The notes under the pieces: model-generated | Told to the model about the DNA's origin: nothing | The model's database searches: none | Seen by the model: the letters and a program-made list of their open reading frames with translations, nothing else | Shown: positions 41,584 to 49,835 of the stretch, one piece after another | How positions within the stretch are numbered: the stretch's first letter is position 1 | Layout of the letters: each line of letters begins with the position of its first letter | Assembly (NCBI RefSeq): GCF_900090145.1 | Contig: NZ_FMHI01000018.1 | Location: 62,001-126,000, forward strand | Source of the DNA: Streptomyces sp. WMMB 322 | GTDB taxonomy: Bacteria > Actinomycetota > Actinomycetes > Streptomycetales > Streptomycetaceae | Direction of reading: 5' to 3' | Length of the DNA stretch: 64,000 nt | Translations under genes and position numbers: made by a program

Positions 41584-43581
41584 TCAGGGCCGTGTGATCC
41601 CGCTCGGCAGGAGATCGCTGCCGTCGCCCTGCCCCTTGCCCTGCCCCTTCTTCCGGTCGCGTCCGTTCCCGTTCCCGGAGCCGTTGCCGCGCGGGGTCCC
41701 GTTCCCGCCCGGGGCGCCGTTGCCCCTCCCCGAGCCCGCCGAGAGCGCATGGGGAACCGCTCCGCTGCGTTCCTGGCTCCCGTCGGCCTGGCGGGGCAGC
41801 CGCCCGCGCACGGACGCGGGCGCGGGACGCCCGCCGTTGCCCTCGACCGCGTGAGGCTCCTCGTCCCGCCCGTCCTCCTCGCCCCGCCGGCGGTTCTCCG
41901 GGGCGGTCTCCGGGGCGGAGGTCTCCTCGCCGCGGGCCGGGGCCCCGTCCGCCGCGGTCTTCCCGTCCGCCCCGCCGGAGGCTCCGCCGTCCATGGCGCG
42001 CGGAAGCCTCAGTGCCGCCAGGGCGCCGAGGAGCAGCAGTACCGCACTGGCGACCAGCGTGACGTGCATCCCGTGTACGAACGCCTCGCGCGCTGCCGAG
42101 CGGAGCGCTTCACCGGCGGAGCCGCCGACCTGGGCCGCGACGCCGTACGCCTCCCCGAGCGAGTGGCTGGCGTCGCCCCTCGCGGCGGCGGGGACGCCGG
42201 GCACGTCCCGCACTTCGGGCGCGTATGCCGCGTTCATCACGCTGCCGAGCACCGCGATGCCCATGCCGGCCCCCAGCTGGTACGCCGTCTCACCCACCGC
42301 GGCGGCGCCTCCGGAGCGGGAGGCCGGCGCCTCGTTGAGCATCGACTCGTAACAGCCGAAGAGCGTGGTCTCCAGACCGAATCCCAGCAGCACGAACCCA
42401 CCGACGAGCAGCACCGGCCGGTCCTCCTGGCCGAGGCCCATCAGGCAGAGCACCGCGACGGTGGTGACCAGGAATCCCAGTCCGACCATGCGCCGCGGGC
42501 CGAGCAGCCCCAGCAGCCGGGAGCCCGCCAGTCCGGCGGCGATGGCCGCCAGGGACAGGGGCAGCAGCCGCAGACCGGTCTGCAGCGGCGAGAGTCCGAG
42601 CACCAGTTGCAGGTACTGCGCGGCGATCAGGGCCAGCCCGACGAGGGCGAGCACCGTGAGCACGATGCAGCCCACCGCCGTGCCGAAGGCGCGGCGCGCG
42701 ACCGTACGGACGTCGATGAGCGGGTACGTGCGCCGGCGCTGCCTGCGCACGAAGACCCCGAGCAGCGCCAGCCCCGCCGCCAGCGGCACGAGGGTGCCCG
42801 CCGAGAAGGGATGGCCGCCGCCGGCGTGCTTGACGCCGAGGATGAGACCGAAGAGGCCGCCGGCGGCCACGACGGCGCCGAGCACGTCCCAGGGACCCCG
42901 GCGGTCGCCGGTGGACTCGGGCAGCAGCCAGCGCCCCACGACGAGGCCGGCGGCCATCAGCGGAATGTTGACGAGGAAGACCGAGCCCCACCAGAAGTGC
43001 TCGAGCAGCAGCCCTCCGACGAGCGGGCCGACCGCGGCTCCGACCGCGGCGACGGCACTCCAGATGCCGATGGCCAGCGCCCGCTCACGGCGCTCGGGGA
43101 AGACGTGGCGAAGGATCGACAGCGTCGCCGGCATGATCATCGCACCGCCGACGCCCAGCAGAGCGCGTGCCCCGATGAGCATGCCCGGTGTCTGTGCGTA
43201 CGCGGCCAGAGCGGATGCCGCGGCGAAGAAGGCGTAGCCGAAGAGCAGCACCCGGCGACGTCCGGTCCTGTCGCCGAGCGTGCCGAACATGATCAACAGG
43301 GAGGCGCAGACCAGCGGATACGCGTCCACGATCCACAGCAGTTCGACGGAGCCGGGCCGAAGCTGTTCGGAGACGGCAGGCACGGCCACGTGCAGCACAG
43401 TGGCGTCGACGGCGACCAGCAGCAGGCTGGCGCAGAGGACGACGAGTACCGTCCACCGGTTCACGCGGGGCGCGTCGCCGGAGACGTGCCGGGCTGTCCC
43501 GTGCGCCGAAACGTCAGCCGTCTCGTGCGCGGGAACATCCGCCGCCTCACCGGCCGGTCCGCCCGTGGTCGTCCGGGACAT
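41584..43581 (-). CDS. MFS drug exporter, DHA2 (EmrB/QacA) family, 14 TM
   Basis: A 665-residue drug:H+ antiporter. Motifs are LDTVxVN-type region VDATVLHVAVPA in TM1, the loop GTLGDRTGRRRVLLFG, and motif C AIGIWSAVAAVGAAVGPLVG. About 14 membrane helices end near residue 520. A highly unusual C-terminal tail of about 140 residues follows: charged Glu/Arg/Asp-rich and then a Gly/Asn repeat (GNGAPGGNGTPRGNGSGNGN) ending in DLLPSGITRP. The ATG at 43581 has AGGAGG 7 nt upstream. Efflux of an antibiotic or self-made metabolite is likely; no TetR partner is adjacent. The tail may regulate or anchor it. Confidence 0.92.
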   Translation of the reverse strand: MSRTTTGGPAGEAADVPAHETADVSAHGTARHVSGDAPRVNRWTVLVVLCASLLLVAVDATVLHVAVPAVSEQLRPGSVELLWIVDAYPLVCASLLIMFGTLGDRTGRRRVLLFGYAFFAAASALAAYAQTPGMLIGARALLGVGGAMIMPATLSILRHVFPERRERALAIGIWSAVAAVGAAVGPLVGGLLLEHFWWGSVFLVNIPLMAAGLVVGRWLLPESTGDRRGPWDVLGAVVAAGGLFGLILGVKHAGGGHPFSAGTLVPLAAGLALLGVFVRRQRRRTYPLIDVRTVARRAFGTAVGCIVLTVLALVGLALIAAQYLQLVLGLSPLQTGLRLLPLSLAAIAAGLAGSRLLGLLGPRRMVGLGFLVTTVAVLCLMGLGQEDRPVLLVGGFVLLGFGLETTLFGCYESMLNEAPASRSGGAAAVGETAYQLGAGMGIAVLGSVMNAAYAPEVRDVPGVPAAARGDASHSLGEAYGVAAQVGGSAGEALRSAAREAFVHGMHVTLVASAVLLLLGALAALRLPRAMDGGASGGADGKTAADGAPARGEETSAPETAPENRRRGEEDGRDEEPHAVEGNGGRPAPASVRGRLPRQADGSQERSGAVPHALSAGSGRGNGAPGGNGTPRGNGSGNGNGRDRKKGQGKGQGDGSDLLPSGITRP

Positions 43582-44074
43582 CTGCGCACCTCCTCTCACG
43601 CTCACCCTCCGCTCGGTGGGGGATCACCGGGCCCGCTGCCGACGGTTGCCCCGAGGAGGACGGAACACTCGGGGCGGCCCGGTCGAGAGGGCGAGTGGCA
43701 AGTCAGGGTACGCGAGTCCGCCGGGCGGCCGCGTGGCGCATCTCACCTACGGTCCGACCTGCACCGCACCCCCACGCAAGCCCTCGTGCCCTGCCCTTCC
43801 GGGCCCGCAGAGCGTCAACTCGGCGGCGCCGAAAGGGAATCCGGCCGGAAAAGCAGAACCGAATTCCGTACCGACCTGCGGTGAACAGAAATTCCGGGGC
43901 GTGTTGGCCGTCCGTACTCGGGACGGCATCCGGAATGCGGTGCCTAAACCCCGGATAAGCTGCGGGAATTCACCTGCACAAACGCCTCGGTGAGACACAC
44001 TCCACATCACATCGTCATCACGAACCCTCGTCATGTGTGCGGCCACCTCTCACACCCGTTGTAACGTCGACTGG
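43582..44074. other. Divergent promoter region, 493 bp
   Basis: This region lies between the DHA2 exporter (leftward) and PAP2 gene (rightward). From about 43850 it becomes AT-richer (GAATTCCGTACC, GGAATTCACC), indicating regulatory DNA. A TAACGT box (44062-44067) precedes the GTG of the PAP2 gene by 7 nt. I see no small gene. Confidence 0.5.
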
Positions 44075-45127
44075 GTGCGTACCGACCGACTACTCGCCCG
44101 GCTGGAACAAGAGCCCGAGCGACCGAGCAACCGCGAAGTGCCGCGGATGAGCCGAACACGCAAGCTGTTGTTCGGCTCTACTTCGGTGCTCTATGCGGTG
44201 ATTGTCGTCGCCGTGCTGATCCGGGCAGATCTGGTACGGCTCGACTGGCAAGTGATGCTCTTCCGGCCGTACAAGCAGTGGCCGCAAGTGCACGAGTTCC
44301 TGGACTACTTCGTCGTCCTGGGCCAGCGCGGCCCGACCGCCGTGCTCGTCGCGGCGTGGCTGGGCTGGCGCTCCTGGCGACAGCGCACGCTGCGTCCGCT
44401 GCTGGTCCTGGGTGCGGCGCTGCTGGCCCTCAACGTCACTGTCGGAGCCGTGAAAATCGGCCTGGGCAGACTCGGGCCGCACTATGCGACGACCGTCGGA
44501 TCCGCCGAACTCTTCGCCGACGGCGATATATTTCCCTCGGGTCACACCGCCAACGCCGTTGTGACCTGGGGCATTCTGGCGTATCTCGCCACAACTCCCC
44601 GGGCCCGCCGGGTACTGTCCGTCGTAGCTGCGAACTTCGCACTCGGAGTCGGCGCGACCACCGTCTACCTCGGTACGCACTGGGTGAGCGACGTCCTGCT
44701 CGGCTGGGCCGCCGGGCTGCTGATCCTGCTCGGACTGCCGTGGGCCGAGCCCCTGATCGCGTTGTCCGAGGACCGCATCCAGGCCTGGAGGGACCGCGGG
44801 CGCAGCACGCTTCCCGGGCGCCGGCTGGTGCCTTCGCCGCTCTCGCCCGTCACCCGGCAGGCCTTGGTGCCCTCGGGCAGGGCGGTACCGGCCGAGGAGC
44901 TGGCGACGCAGGACGAGGCACACGGGGAGACGGCGGTCATCGGCGGCCGTGCGCCCGCTTCGACCTCGTCGGGCACCGGGATCGGAGCGGCCCGGCTCTA
45001 CCACGTGCCCGGCCGTCAGCACTCGCTGCGGGCCGAACGGGCACCGGTCGGTCCGCAGCCTCCCGTGCGCCCCTACTCGGACCGCTCACAGCCGCGCGCA
45101 GCGCGTCTGCGGCCACGAGGCCAGTAG
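44075..45127 (+). CDS. PAP2 superfamily membrane phosphatase
   Basis: A 350-residue integral membrane phosphatase with six predicted helices. The PAP2 catalytic motifs are KIGLGRLGPHY (motif 1, slightly divergent), IFPSGHTANAVV (motif 2, His in PSGH), and TTVYLGTHWVSDVLLGW (motif 3, His and Asp). It may dephosphorylate undecaprenyl pyrophosphate or phosphatidic acid. A hydrophilic C-terminal extension of about 110 residues, Arg/Ser/Pro-rich, is cytoplasmic. The GTG at 44075 has a TAACGT box 7 nt upstream and no ribosome site, consistent with a leaderless start. A strong terminator follows. Confidence 0.92.
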   Translation: MRTDRLLARLEQEPERPSNREVPRMSRTRKLLFGSTSVLYAVIVVAVLIRADLVRLDWQVMLFRPYKQWPQVHEFLDYFVVLGQRGPTAVLVAAWLGWRSWRQRTLRPLLVLGAALLALNVTVGAVKIGLGRLGPHYATTVGSAELFADGDIFPSGHTANAVVTWGILAYLATTPRARRVLSVVAANFALGVGATTVYLGTHWVSDVLLGWAAGLLILLGLPWAEPLIALSEDRIQAWRDRGRSTLPGRRLVPSPLSPVTRQALVPSGRAVPAEELATQDEAHGETAVIGGRAPASTSSGTGIGAARLYHVPGRQHSLRAERAPVGPQPPVRPYSDRSQPRAARLRPRGQ

Positions 45128-45129
45128 CC

Positions 45130-45184
45130 GCACGGCATTCGGCCCCGGCGTCCCTCCACGGGATGCCGGGGCCGGATGCCGTGC
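45130..45184. terminator. Bidirectional terminator, 25-bp stem
   Basis: Left arm 45130-45154 and right arm 45160-45184 pair over 25 bp with only two G-U/wobble positions, around a 5-nt loop TCCAC. It lies 2 bp after the PAP2 stop and 15 bp from the stop of the convergent I78 gene. Confidence 0.92.
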
Positions 45185-45199
45185 CGGGGGCGGCCGGTA

Positions 45200-45421
45200 T
45201 CAGCCCTTCCAGCAGCGCACCACGTTGCCCGTGCTCTTCTCGACGGCGAAGTTCAGCCGCCCGCTCAGGAACTCCATGGTGATGATCGCGTCCGGCGGCA
45301 GGGAGCGCACGGTGGTCCAGCCGCGTGCGTACGCCTGCTCCTCGGCCGCCTCCGCCGTGAGTCCCACGTAGCTCTCGGGGTCGTCCTGCGGGTTTTCCTG
45401 GGCTGCGGGTTCCGGTGACAT
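45200..45421 (-). CDS. I78-family peptidase inhibitor-like protein
   Basis: A 73-residue protein matching the I78 family pattern: YVGLTAEAAEEQAYARGWTT for the helix, VRSLPPDAIITMEFLSGRLN for the strands, and FAVEKSTGNVVRCWKG at the end. Family members (such as the Aspergillus elastase inhibitor) inhibit subtilisin or chymotrypsin-type proteases. No signal peptide is visible, so it is predicted cytoplasmic or non-classically exported. It is convergent with PAP2. Protease inhibitors are common in streptomycetes that secrete proteases such as the one at 39042, but no direct link is seen. Confidence 0.85.
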   Translation of the reverse strand: MSPEPAAQENPQDDPESYVGLTAEAAEEQAYARGWTTVRSLPPDAIITMEFLSGRLNFAVEKSTGNVVRCWKG

Positions 45422-45806
45422 GCCGCCACCGTACCGCCGGAAGTCCGGGCAGTATCGTCAGCTCGTCACACTCTTGTCACAAAGACCCTTGTGCGCTTCA
45501 CCCTTCACCATGTCACTCGTACGTGGGAAGTCGGCGAACTCTCATTTCACGCCCCGCTGCGCACGGAATCGGTCGCGGAAATTCCACGGCGGACGCACCG
45601 TCAGGAATTGCGGTATTCCGCGAATTCACTTCGCTGCCCGGATCCGGTAACGCTGAGGAAGCACTCGGAACTGTGCGTCGCGACTGCATGCACAATTCCG
45701 GCGAAACAAGCTCCCGGTCGCGCTCGGCGCTACGGGCCCACTCCCCGGAGGAAGAAGAGCAAGCGTCAGGAAGGACGAGGAACCAAGTCAAGCAGTCGCA
45801 CAGTCC
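45422..45806. other. Intergenic region, 385 bp
   Basis: Between the I78 gene start (leftward) and the end of the leftward WYL gene. It is locally less GC-rich (TCACACTCTTGTCACAAAG near 45470, GGAAATTCC and GAATTGCGG near 45580-45620). The first part is likely the I78 promoter. I see no gene or strong palindrome. Confidence 0.5.
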
Positions 45807-46772
45807 TCAACTTCCGCCCAGGGCACCGTCCAACCTGTCTCTCAATGCCCTGACCTGCGAGAACAACCGTTCTGGAGCGCGTACTTCAAAGTCGAAACCG
45901 AGCATCAGGATGTGCGGAAGGATCACTTCCAGCGACGGACCGCCGGTGTGCAGCAGGCAGCTGTGCTCGTCGACCGCCTCCAGAGTGCCTGTCGAGACCG
46001 TCACCGCCCCGGCCGCACGCTCGACCGGCACCCGCAGCAGCACCGTCACCTGCTCCGCGTACGCCCTGACCGCCACCCCCTCGGAGACCCATGCCGCCAG
46101 GTCCTCGGCCGGCGGCGTGCGGGGAACGAAGCGCGGCCCGTGCGGGGGCGTGAGCGTGATGCGGTCGACGCGGAAGGTGCGCCAGTCCTCCCGCTCCGTG
46201 TCCCAGCCGACCAGATACCAGCGCCGGTAGGAGCTGACCATCCGGTGCGGTTCGACGACGCGTCGGCCGACGGTGCCGTCGTGCGTCTCGTACGAGAAGC
46301 GCAGCTGCTGGTGATCGCGGCAGGCATGGGCGAGTTCGGTGATCACCGACGCCTCGGCCGCGGAACCCTGGTGGGCCCGCGTCATCGGGACGGTGTAGGC
46401 GCTGAGCGCGTTCACCCTGCGACGCAGCCGGTGCGGCAGCACCTGTTCGAGTTTGGCCAGCGCACGGCCGGAGGACTCCTCGATGCCCTGCACTCCCCCT
46501 GCCGCGGCGCCCCGCAGACCGACGGCCACGGCGACGGCTTCCTCGTCGTCCAGCAGAAGTGGGGGGAGTTGGGCGCCGGCGCCCAACTGGTAGCCGCCCG
46601 CGGTGCCCCTGCTCGAATGCACGGGATAACCCAGGCCCCGCAGCCGGTCCACGTCACGCCGGACAGTCCGCGGAGTGACACCGAGCCGCTCCGCGAGTTC
46701 GGCGCCCGACCATTCACGCGGGGACTGCAGAAGGGAGAGCAGGCGCAGAAGCCGTGCCGAGGTCTCGACCAT
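45807..46772 (-). CDS. YafY-type HTH-WYL transcriptional regulator
   Basis: A 321-residue regulator. A DeoR-like winged helix is at residues 1-60 (LLSLLQSPREWSGAELAERL, then GVTPRTVRRDVDRLRGLGYP). The WYL domain (residues 140-220) contains RRWYLVGWDTEREDWRTFRV, which carries the signature W-Y-L, and a C-terminal WCX-type part completes it. Such proteins sense small effectors or nucleic acid and act as activators or repressors. The ATG at 46772 lies 10 nt downstream of a perfect 19-bp inverted repeat, which is likely its own operator. There is no obvious adjacent target gene besides the mini-protein at 46897. Confidence 0.92.
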   Translation of the reverse strand: MVETSARLLRLLSLLQSPREWSGAELAERLGVTPRTVRRDVDRLRGLGYPVHSSRGTAGGYQLGAGAQLPPLLLDDEEAVAVAVGLRGAAAGGVQGIEESSGRALAKLEQVLPHRLRRRVNALSAYTVPMTRAHQGSAAEASVITELAHACRDHQQLRFSYETHDGTVGRRVVEPHRMVSSYRRWYLVGWDTEREDWRTFRVDRITLTPPHGPRFVPRTPPAEDLAAWVSEGVAVRAYAEQVTVLLRVPVERAAGAVTVSTGTLEAVDEHSCLLHTGGPSLEVILPHILMLGFDFEVRAPERLFSQVRALRDRLDGALGGS

Positions 46773-46782
46773 GCAAATGAGT

Positions 46783-46825
46783 CTGCCACCTGCTGCGGAC
46801 ATGTTCTGTCCGCAGCAGGTGGCAG
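46783..46825. promoter_or_regulatory. Perfect 19-bp inverted repeat in the leader of the WYL regulator
   Basis: Left arm 46783-46801 (CTGCCACCTGCTGCGGACA) and right arm 46807-46825 are perfectly complementary, separated by TGTTC. It begins 10 bp upstream of the start codon of the WYL gene. In DNA it could be an autoregulatory operator. In RNA it would be a very stable hairpin that could occlude the start or act as terminator. Confidence 0.8.
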
Positions 46826-46896
46826 AAAGAGAGAGCTCTCCGGCCCGTGATCCGGGCCGTGCTCACGGGTCGTGGTTCCGGCTGCTTACCGGATCG

Positions 46897-47067
46897 CTAC
46901 CAGCGATACCAGCGGGCCTTCGTCCCCCCGGCGTTGGTGCTCCGCAGCAGGAAGCCGAGCAACCAGATCACCAGGACCGCCACAGCGATCCACCACAGAG
47001 CCTTCAGTGCGAAACCGGCGCCGAAAAGGATCAACGCCAGAAGCAGCACGAGCAGAATGGGAACCAT
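46897..47067 (-). CDS. Small hydrophobic membrane protein ending in RWYRW
   Basis: A 56-residue protein: VPILLVLLLALILFGAGFAL, then KALWWIAVAVLVIWLLGFLL, two membrane spans, and a basic C-terminus STNAGGTKARWYRW. This short type is common in streptomycetes with unknown function. The ATG at 47067 has AGGAGG 10 nt upstream. Its stop lies 72 bp from the hairpin at 46783-46825, which may serve as its terminator and thereby separate it from the WYL gene downstream. Upstream lies the gene at 47111 with a gap of 43 bp. Confidence 0.75.
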   Translation of the reverse strand: MVPILLVLLLALILFGAGFALKALWWIAVAVLVIWLLGFLLRSTNAGGTKARWYRW

Positions 47068-47110
47068 TCGTTCAACACCTCCTGGGCTGTGGGTGCCCCG
47101 CTCACGGTTT

Positions 47111-48304
47111 TTACACCACCCCGTCGCAACCAAGTCGCAGAGAGAGGTCGTTGCCGAGGGTGTAGTACGGCCTCACGGAGCGGATCGCGCCGTGAGGCCC
47201 GGTCACACGCTGCGGCGGGTAAGTGAAGATCTTCCCCTTGTCCGGCACGTCGTCCAGAATCCGGGCGAGCCGAACGGGCTCCTCACCGGACGACGGGCGC
47301 ACCCACAGGTCCCACACCCGGTGCCCGGACACGACGGCGTCCAGAGGCAGCTGGGCGGTGAAGGGCGGATCGGGCTCCGAACTGTCCGGGCAACTGCCGC
47401 CCTTCTCCTGGCCGCCCGGGTCCGTTCCGTCCAGGAGGACCGGAACGCTCACGGGTTCCCGGACCTCGCCCTCACCGCCGCGGGGATGCGCCTCCAGGCG
47501 CGCCGTGACGGAGAGCCGGGCGCCGTAGAGCCTCCCCCGCAGCACCAGGCAGCCGTCCGAGACGCACAGCGGGCCCGCCTCCGCATGCGGCCAGCGCAGC
47601 CATGAACGGACCGTGAGGTTCCCGTACTTGGTGGCATACGGGATGCGAACGCCCAGCCAGGTGCGCCCCTGGCGCGGCACACGGCCGATCAGCGACCGCA
47701 GATCGTGAACACCGGGCAGCAGCCTGCGCGGTTCGCGGCCGTCCAGCGCGAGGTAGGCGTCCCAGCGCCCTTCGGGAAGGCTCATGATGCTGGGCAGCAC
47801 CGCCCGCAGCGTTCCCTCCCCCTCCGCGGGCCCCAGAGGCAACCGGACGGTGTCGGCGGGTCCGTCGCCGCCCCGCAGCCGGAGCAGCATCGCGGCGTCA
47901 CCGGCCGGTGAGCCGGCGCCCGCGGTGCCGCCGCCGGGCAGCCTTACGTCGAAGGTGAGCCCTCCGGCGCTGTCCGCCGTGCAGTCGGCGCGCGGGCGCA
48001 CGGACGCGGGAGGGGCGCCGGACGCCGGTGGGCGCACGGTCTCGTCGTCACGGGGAGCGCCGCCCGCGGCTCTCGCGTCCTTGCCGGCTCCGCGTGTCCG
48101 GCCCGGCCGCTGTGCCTTCGCGGCCCGCCCCGTCCGTCCCCGGCGTGCTCTTCGTCCCGCCCTGGTGGCCGTTCCGGCGGGGGCCGGTGGTGCGCCCGTG
48201 GCCGGGTCCGCCCCCGGGGCTTCCGCGGCAGCCTCCCCGCCCGCGGGCGGGGACGGGACGGCGGTTGCCATTGCTGCGGGCGTTCCGGCGGCGTAGGTGG
48301 TCAT
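47111..48304 (-). CDS. Uncharacterised protein co-transcribed with a glycosyltransferase
   Basis: I do not recognise this 397-residue protein. An N-terminal 110 residues is low-complexity, Ala/Pro- and then Arg-rich (TRAGRRARRGRTGRAAKAQR). The C-terminal 280 residues look folded and beta-rich, with LPEGRWDAYLALDGREPRRL, RPYYTLGNDLSLRLG near the end, and repeated Arg/Trp motifs. Its start overlaps the stop of the glycosyltransferase by 4 nt (ATGA), so the two are translationally coupled. This suggests a role in the same glycan pathway. No membrane segments are evident. Confidence 0.72.
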   Translation of the reverse strand: MTTYAAGTPAAMATAVPSPPAGGEAAAEAPGADPATGAPPAPAGTATRAGRRARRGRTGRAAKAQRPGRTRGAGKDARAAGGAPRDDETVRPPASGAPPASVRPRADCTADSAGGLTFDVRLPGGGTAGAGSPAGDAAMLLRLRGGDGPADTVRLPLGPAEGEGTLRAVLPSIMSLPEGRWDAYLALDGREPRRLLPGVHDLRSLIGRVPRQGRTWLGVRIPYATKYGNLTVRSWLRWPHAEAGPLCVSDGCLVLRGRLYGARLSVTARLEAHPRGGEGEVREPVSVPVLLDGTDPGGQEKGGSCPDSSEPDPPFTAQLPLDAVVSGHRVWDLWVRPSSGEEPVRLARILDDVPDKGKIFTYPPQRVTGPHGAIRSVRPYYTLGNDLSLRLGCDGVV

Positions 48305-49551
48305 GCGCGTCCTCCTTGCAGTGCGAGTCCCGCGCCCTTGAGCGCGTCCTTGGCCGCGTAGGCGCCGCCGAGCAGCACCCCGCGCGCCCTGTGCAGGGCG
48401 CCGCCGCGGCGGTTGACGAGGGCGGTCATCAAGTCTTCGTAGCGCGCGCCCACTCGGGCCGGATCGAAGCGGGACGACGAGGCGAGCGCTGCCTGGCCCA
48501 TCCGCTGCCGCAGCGCGTCGTCGTTCATGAGGCGCAGCAGGGCGCCGGAGATGGACGGCACGTCGCCCACGGGCGCGAGGAACCCGTCGACGCCGTCGCG
48601 GAGGATCTCGCCGGGCCCGTGGGGGCAGTCGGTGGCCACGACCGGCAGTCCGCAGCGCATGGCTTCGACGATGGTCATCCCGAAGGACTCCAGACTCGAA
48701 GTGACGGCCCCGATCGCACCCTTGGCCCACTCGGCCTCGATGGGATGCGCCGGGCCCATCAGGAACACGTGGTTGTACAGGCCGAGTTCATCGATCAGCG
48801 CGCGCAGCCGGTCACGCTCCCGCCCGTTGCCGTAGATCCGCAGCTCCCAGTCGGGGCGTTCGGACACGGCCCGTCCGAAGGCGCGTATCAGCACGTCGTA
48901 ACGCTTGGCGGGGGCGAGCCGCCCCGCGGCGACGACTCGTTTGCCCGTCCCGTCGGACGGTTCGACATCGGGTGCGGGAACGCTGTTGGGCAGAGCCTCG
49001 ATCCGTACGCCCGGCAGCCGCATGATGCGGCGGTAGTCGCGGGCGTCGGCCTCGGTGACTGTGGTGACCGCGTCCAGCCGCGGATAGGTGGCGCGCAGCA
49101 TCAGCTTCAGCCGCGCCGGGTGCGTGGCGAGCGTGAGGTGTTCCTGGCCGAGACGGGCCGGTCCACGCCGCGTCTGACGGGCCATCTGCACATTGAGCCC
49201 GGGCCGGGTGCCGACGACGACGTCCGCCGTGGTGCTCCCCAGATGCTCGCCGATCCGGCGGTCGGTCAGCGCGCTGTACTGCGGATGCCGGCCGTCGCCG
49301 CGCGGGAACACCCGTGCCGGCAGGGCGTGTTCGGGATCGTCCCCCTCGTAGCCGGGGCTGTGGCGGCGCATGTCGATCAGTGACCGCAGCCGCACGCGCG
49401 GACCCGGGTCGAAGAACGGCTTGTCCCGGTACCGGAAGACCGAGACGACCTCCACATCGTGCTGTTCGGCAAGCGTCCGCGCCAGGTTGAACGTGGTGCG
49501 GACGGTTCCCCCCATGCCGTATGCGCCGCTGATCAGAAAGGAGATGTGCAT
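48301..49551 (-). CDS. Glycosyltransferase family 4 protein
   Basis: A 416-residue GT-B enzyme. The N-terminal lobe begins MHISFLISGAYGMGGTVRTT, and the C-terminal lobe carries the nucleotide-sugar motif VVAAGRLAPAKRYDVLIRAF and the E-x7-E catalytic motif in SSLESFGMTIVEAMRCGLPV. A retaining glycosyl transfer from a nucleotide sugar is expected. The acceptor (cell-wall polymer or a secreted glycan) is not known. The ATG at 49551 begins at the core fold; GGGAG lies upstream, though not optimally spaced. A hairpin with 13-bp arms lies 113-146 bp upstream. Confidence 0.9.
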   Translation of the reverse strand: MHISFLISGAYGMGGTVRTTFNLARTLAEQHDVEVVSVFRYRDKPFFDPGPRVRLRSLIDMRRHSPGYEGDDPEHALPARVFPRGDGRHPQYSALTDRRIGEHLGSTTADVVVGTRPGLNVQMARQTRRGPARLGQEHLTLATHPARLKLMLRATYPRLDAVTTVTEADARDYRRIMRLPGVRIEALPNSVPAPDVEPSDGTGKRVVAAGRLAPAKRYDVLIRAFGRAVSERPDWELRIYGNGRERDRLRALIDELGLYNHVFLMGPAHPIEAEWAKGAIGAVTSSLESFGMTIVEAMRCGLPVVATDCPHGPGEILRDGVDGFLAPVGDVPSISGALLRLMNDDALRQRMGQAALASSSRFDPARVGARYEDLMTALVNRRGGALHRARGVLLGGAYAAKDALKGAGLALQGGRA

Positions 49552-49663
49552 GGCCCCGACTCCCGCATGTGTAGAGCGTTCGTTCCCCCGAGTACTCCTT
49601 GGTCGCTTGCTAGACCGGCCCGGGTTGGTGATGGTTGGCCGCAATCGAGGTTTTGTTCCAGAA

Positions 49664-49697
49664 GAGTTCCGGCATTGTGAAGAAAATGCTGGAACTC
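49664..49697. promoter_or_regulatory. Inverted repeat in the leader of the glycosyltransferase gene
   Basis: GAGTTCCGGCATT (49664-49676) and AATGCTGGAACTC (49685-49697) pair over 12 of 13 positions around the 8-nt GTGAAGAA. It is 113 bp upstream of the leftward glycosyltransferase and 139 bp upstream of the rightward unknown gene. It may be an operator serving either gene or a hairpin in a leader. Confidence 0.5.
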
Positions 49698-49835
49698 GAC
49701 GGGCCCGTGCGGCGTTCCTCCGGTCCCGTCCCCGCCGTTGCCCGGCGGTCCGATTCCGCGTCCGGTCACGCGTGACCGGGACCACGGCTCCCCCGTTGTT
49801 CATACGGACAAGAACCGAACGCCCAGGGAGCCCCC

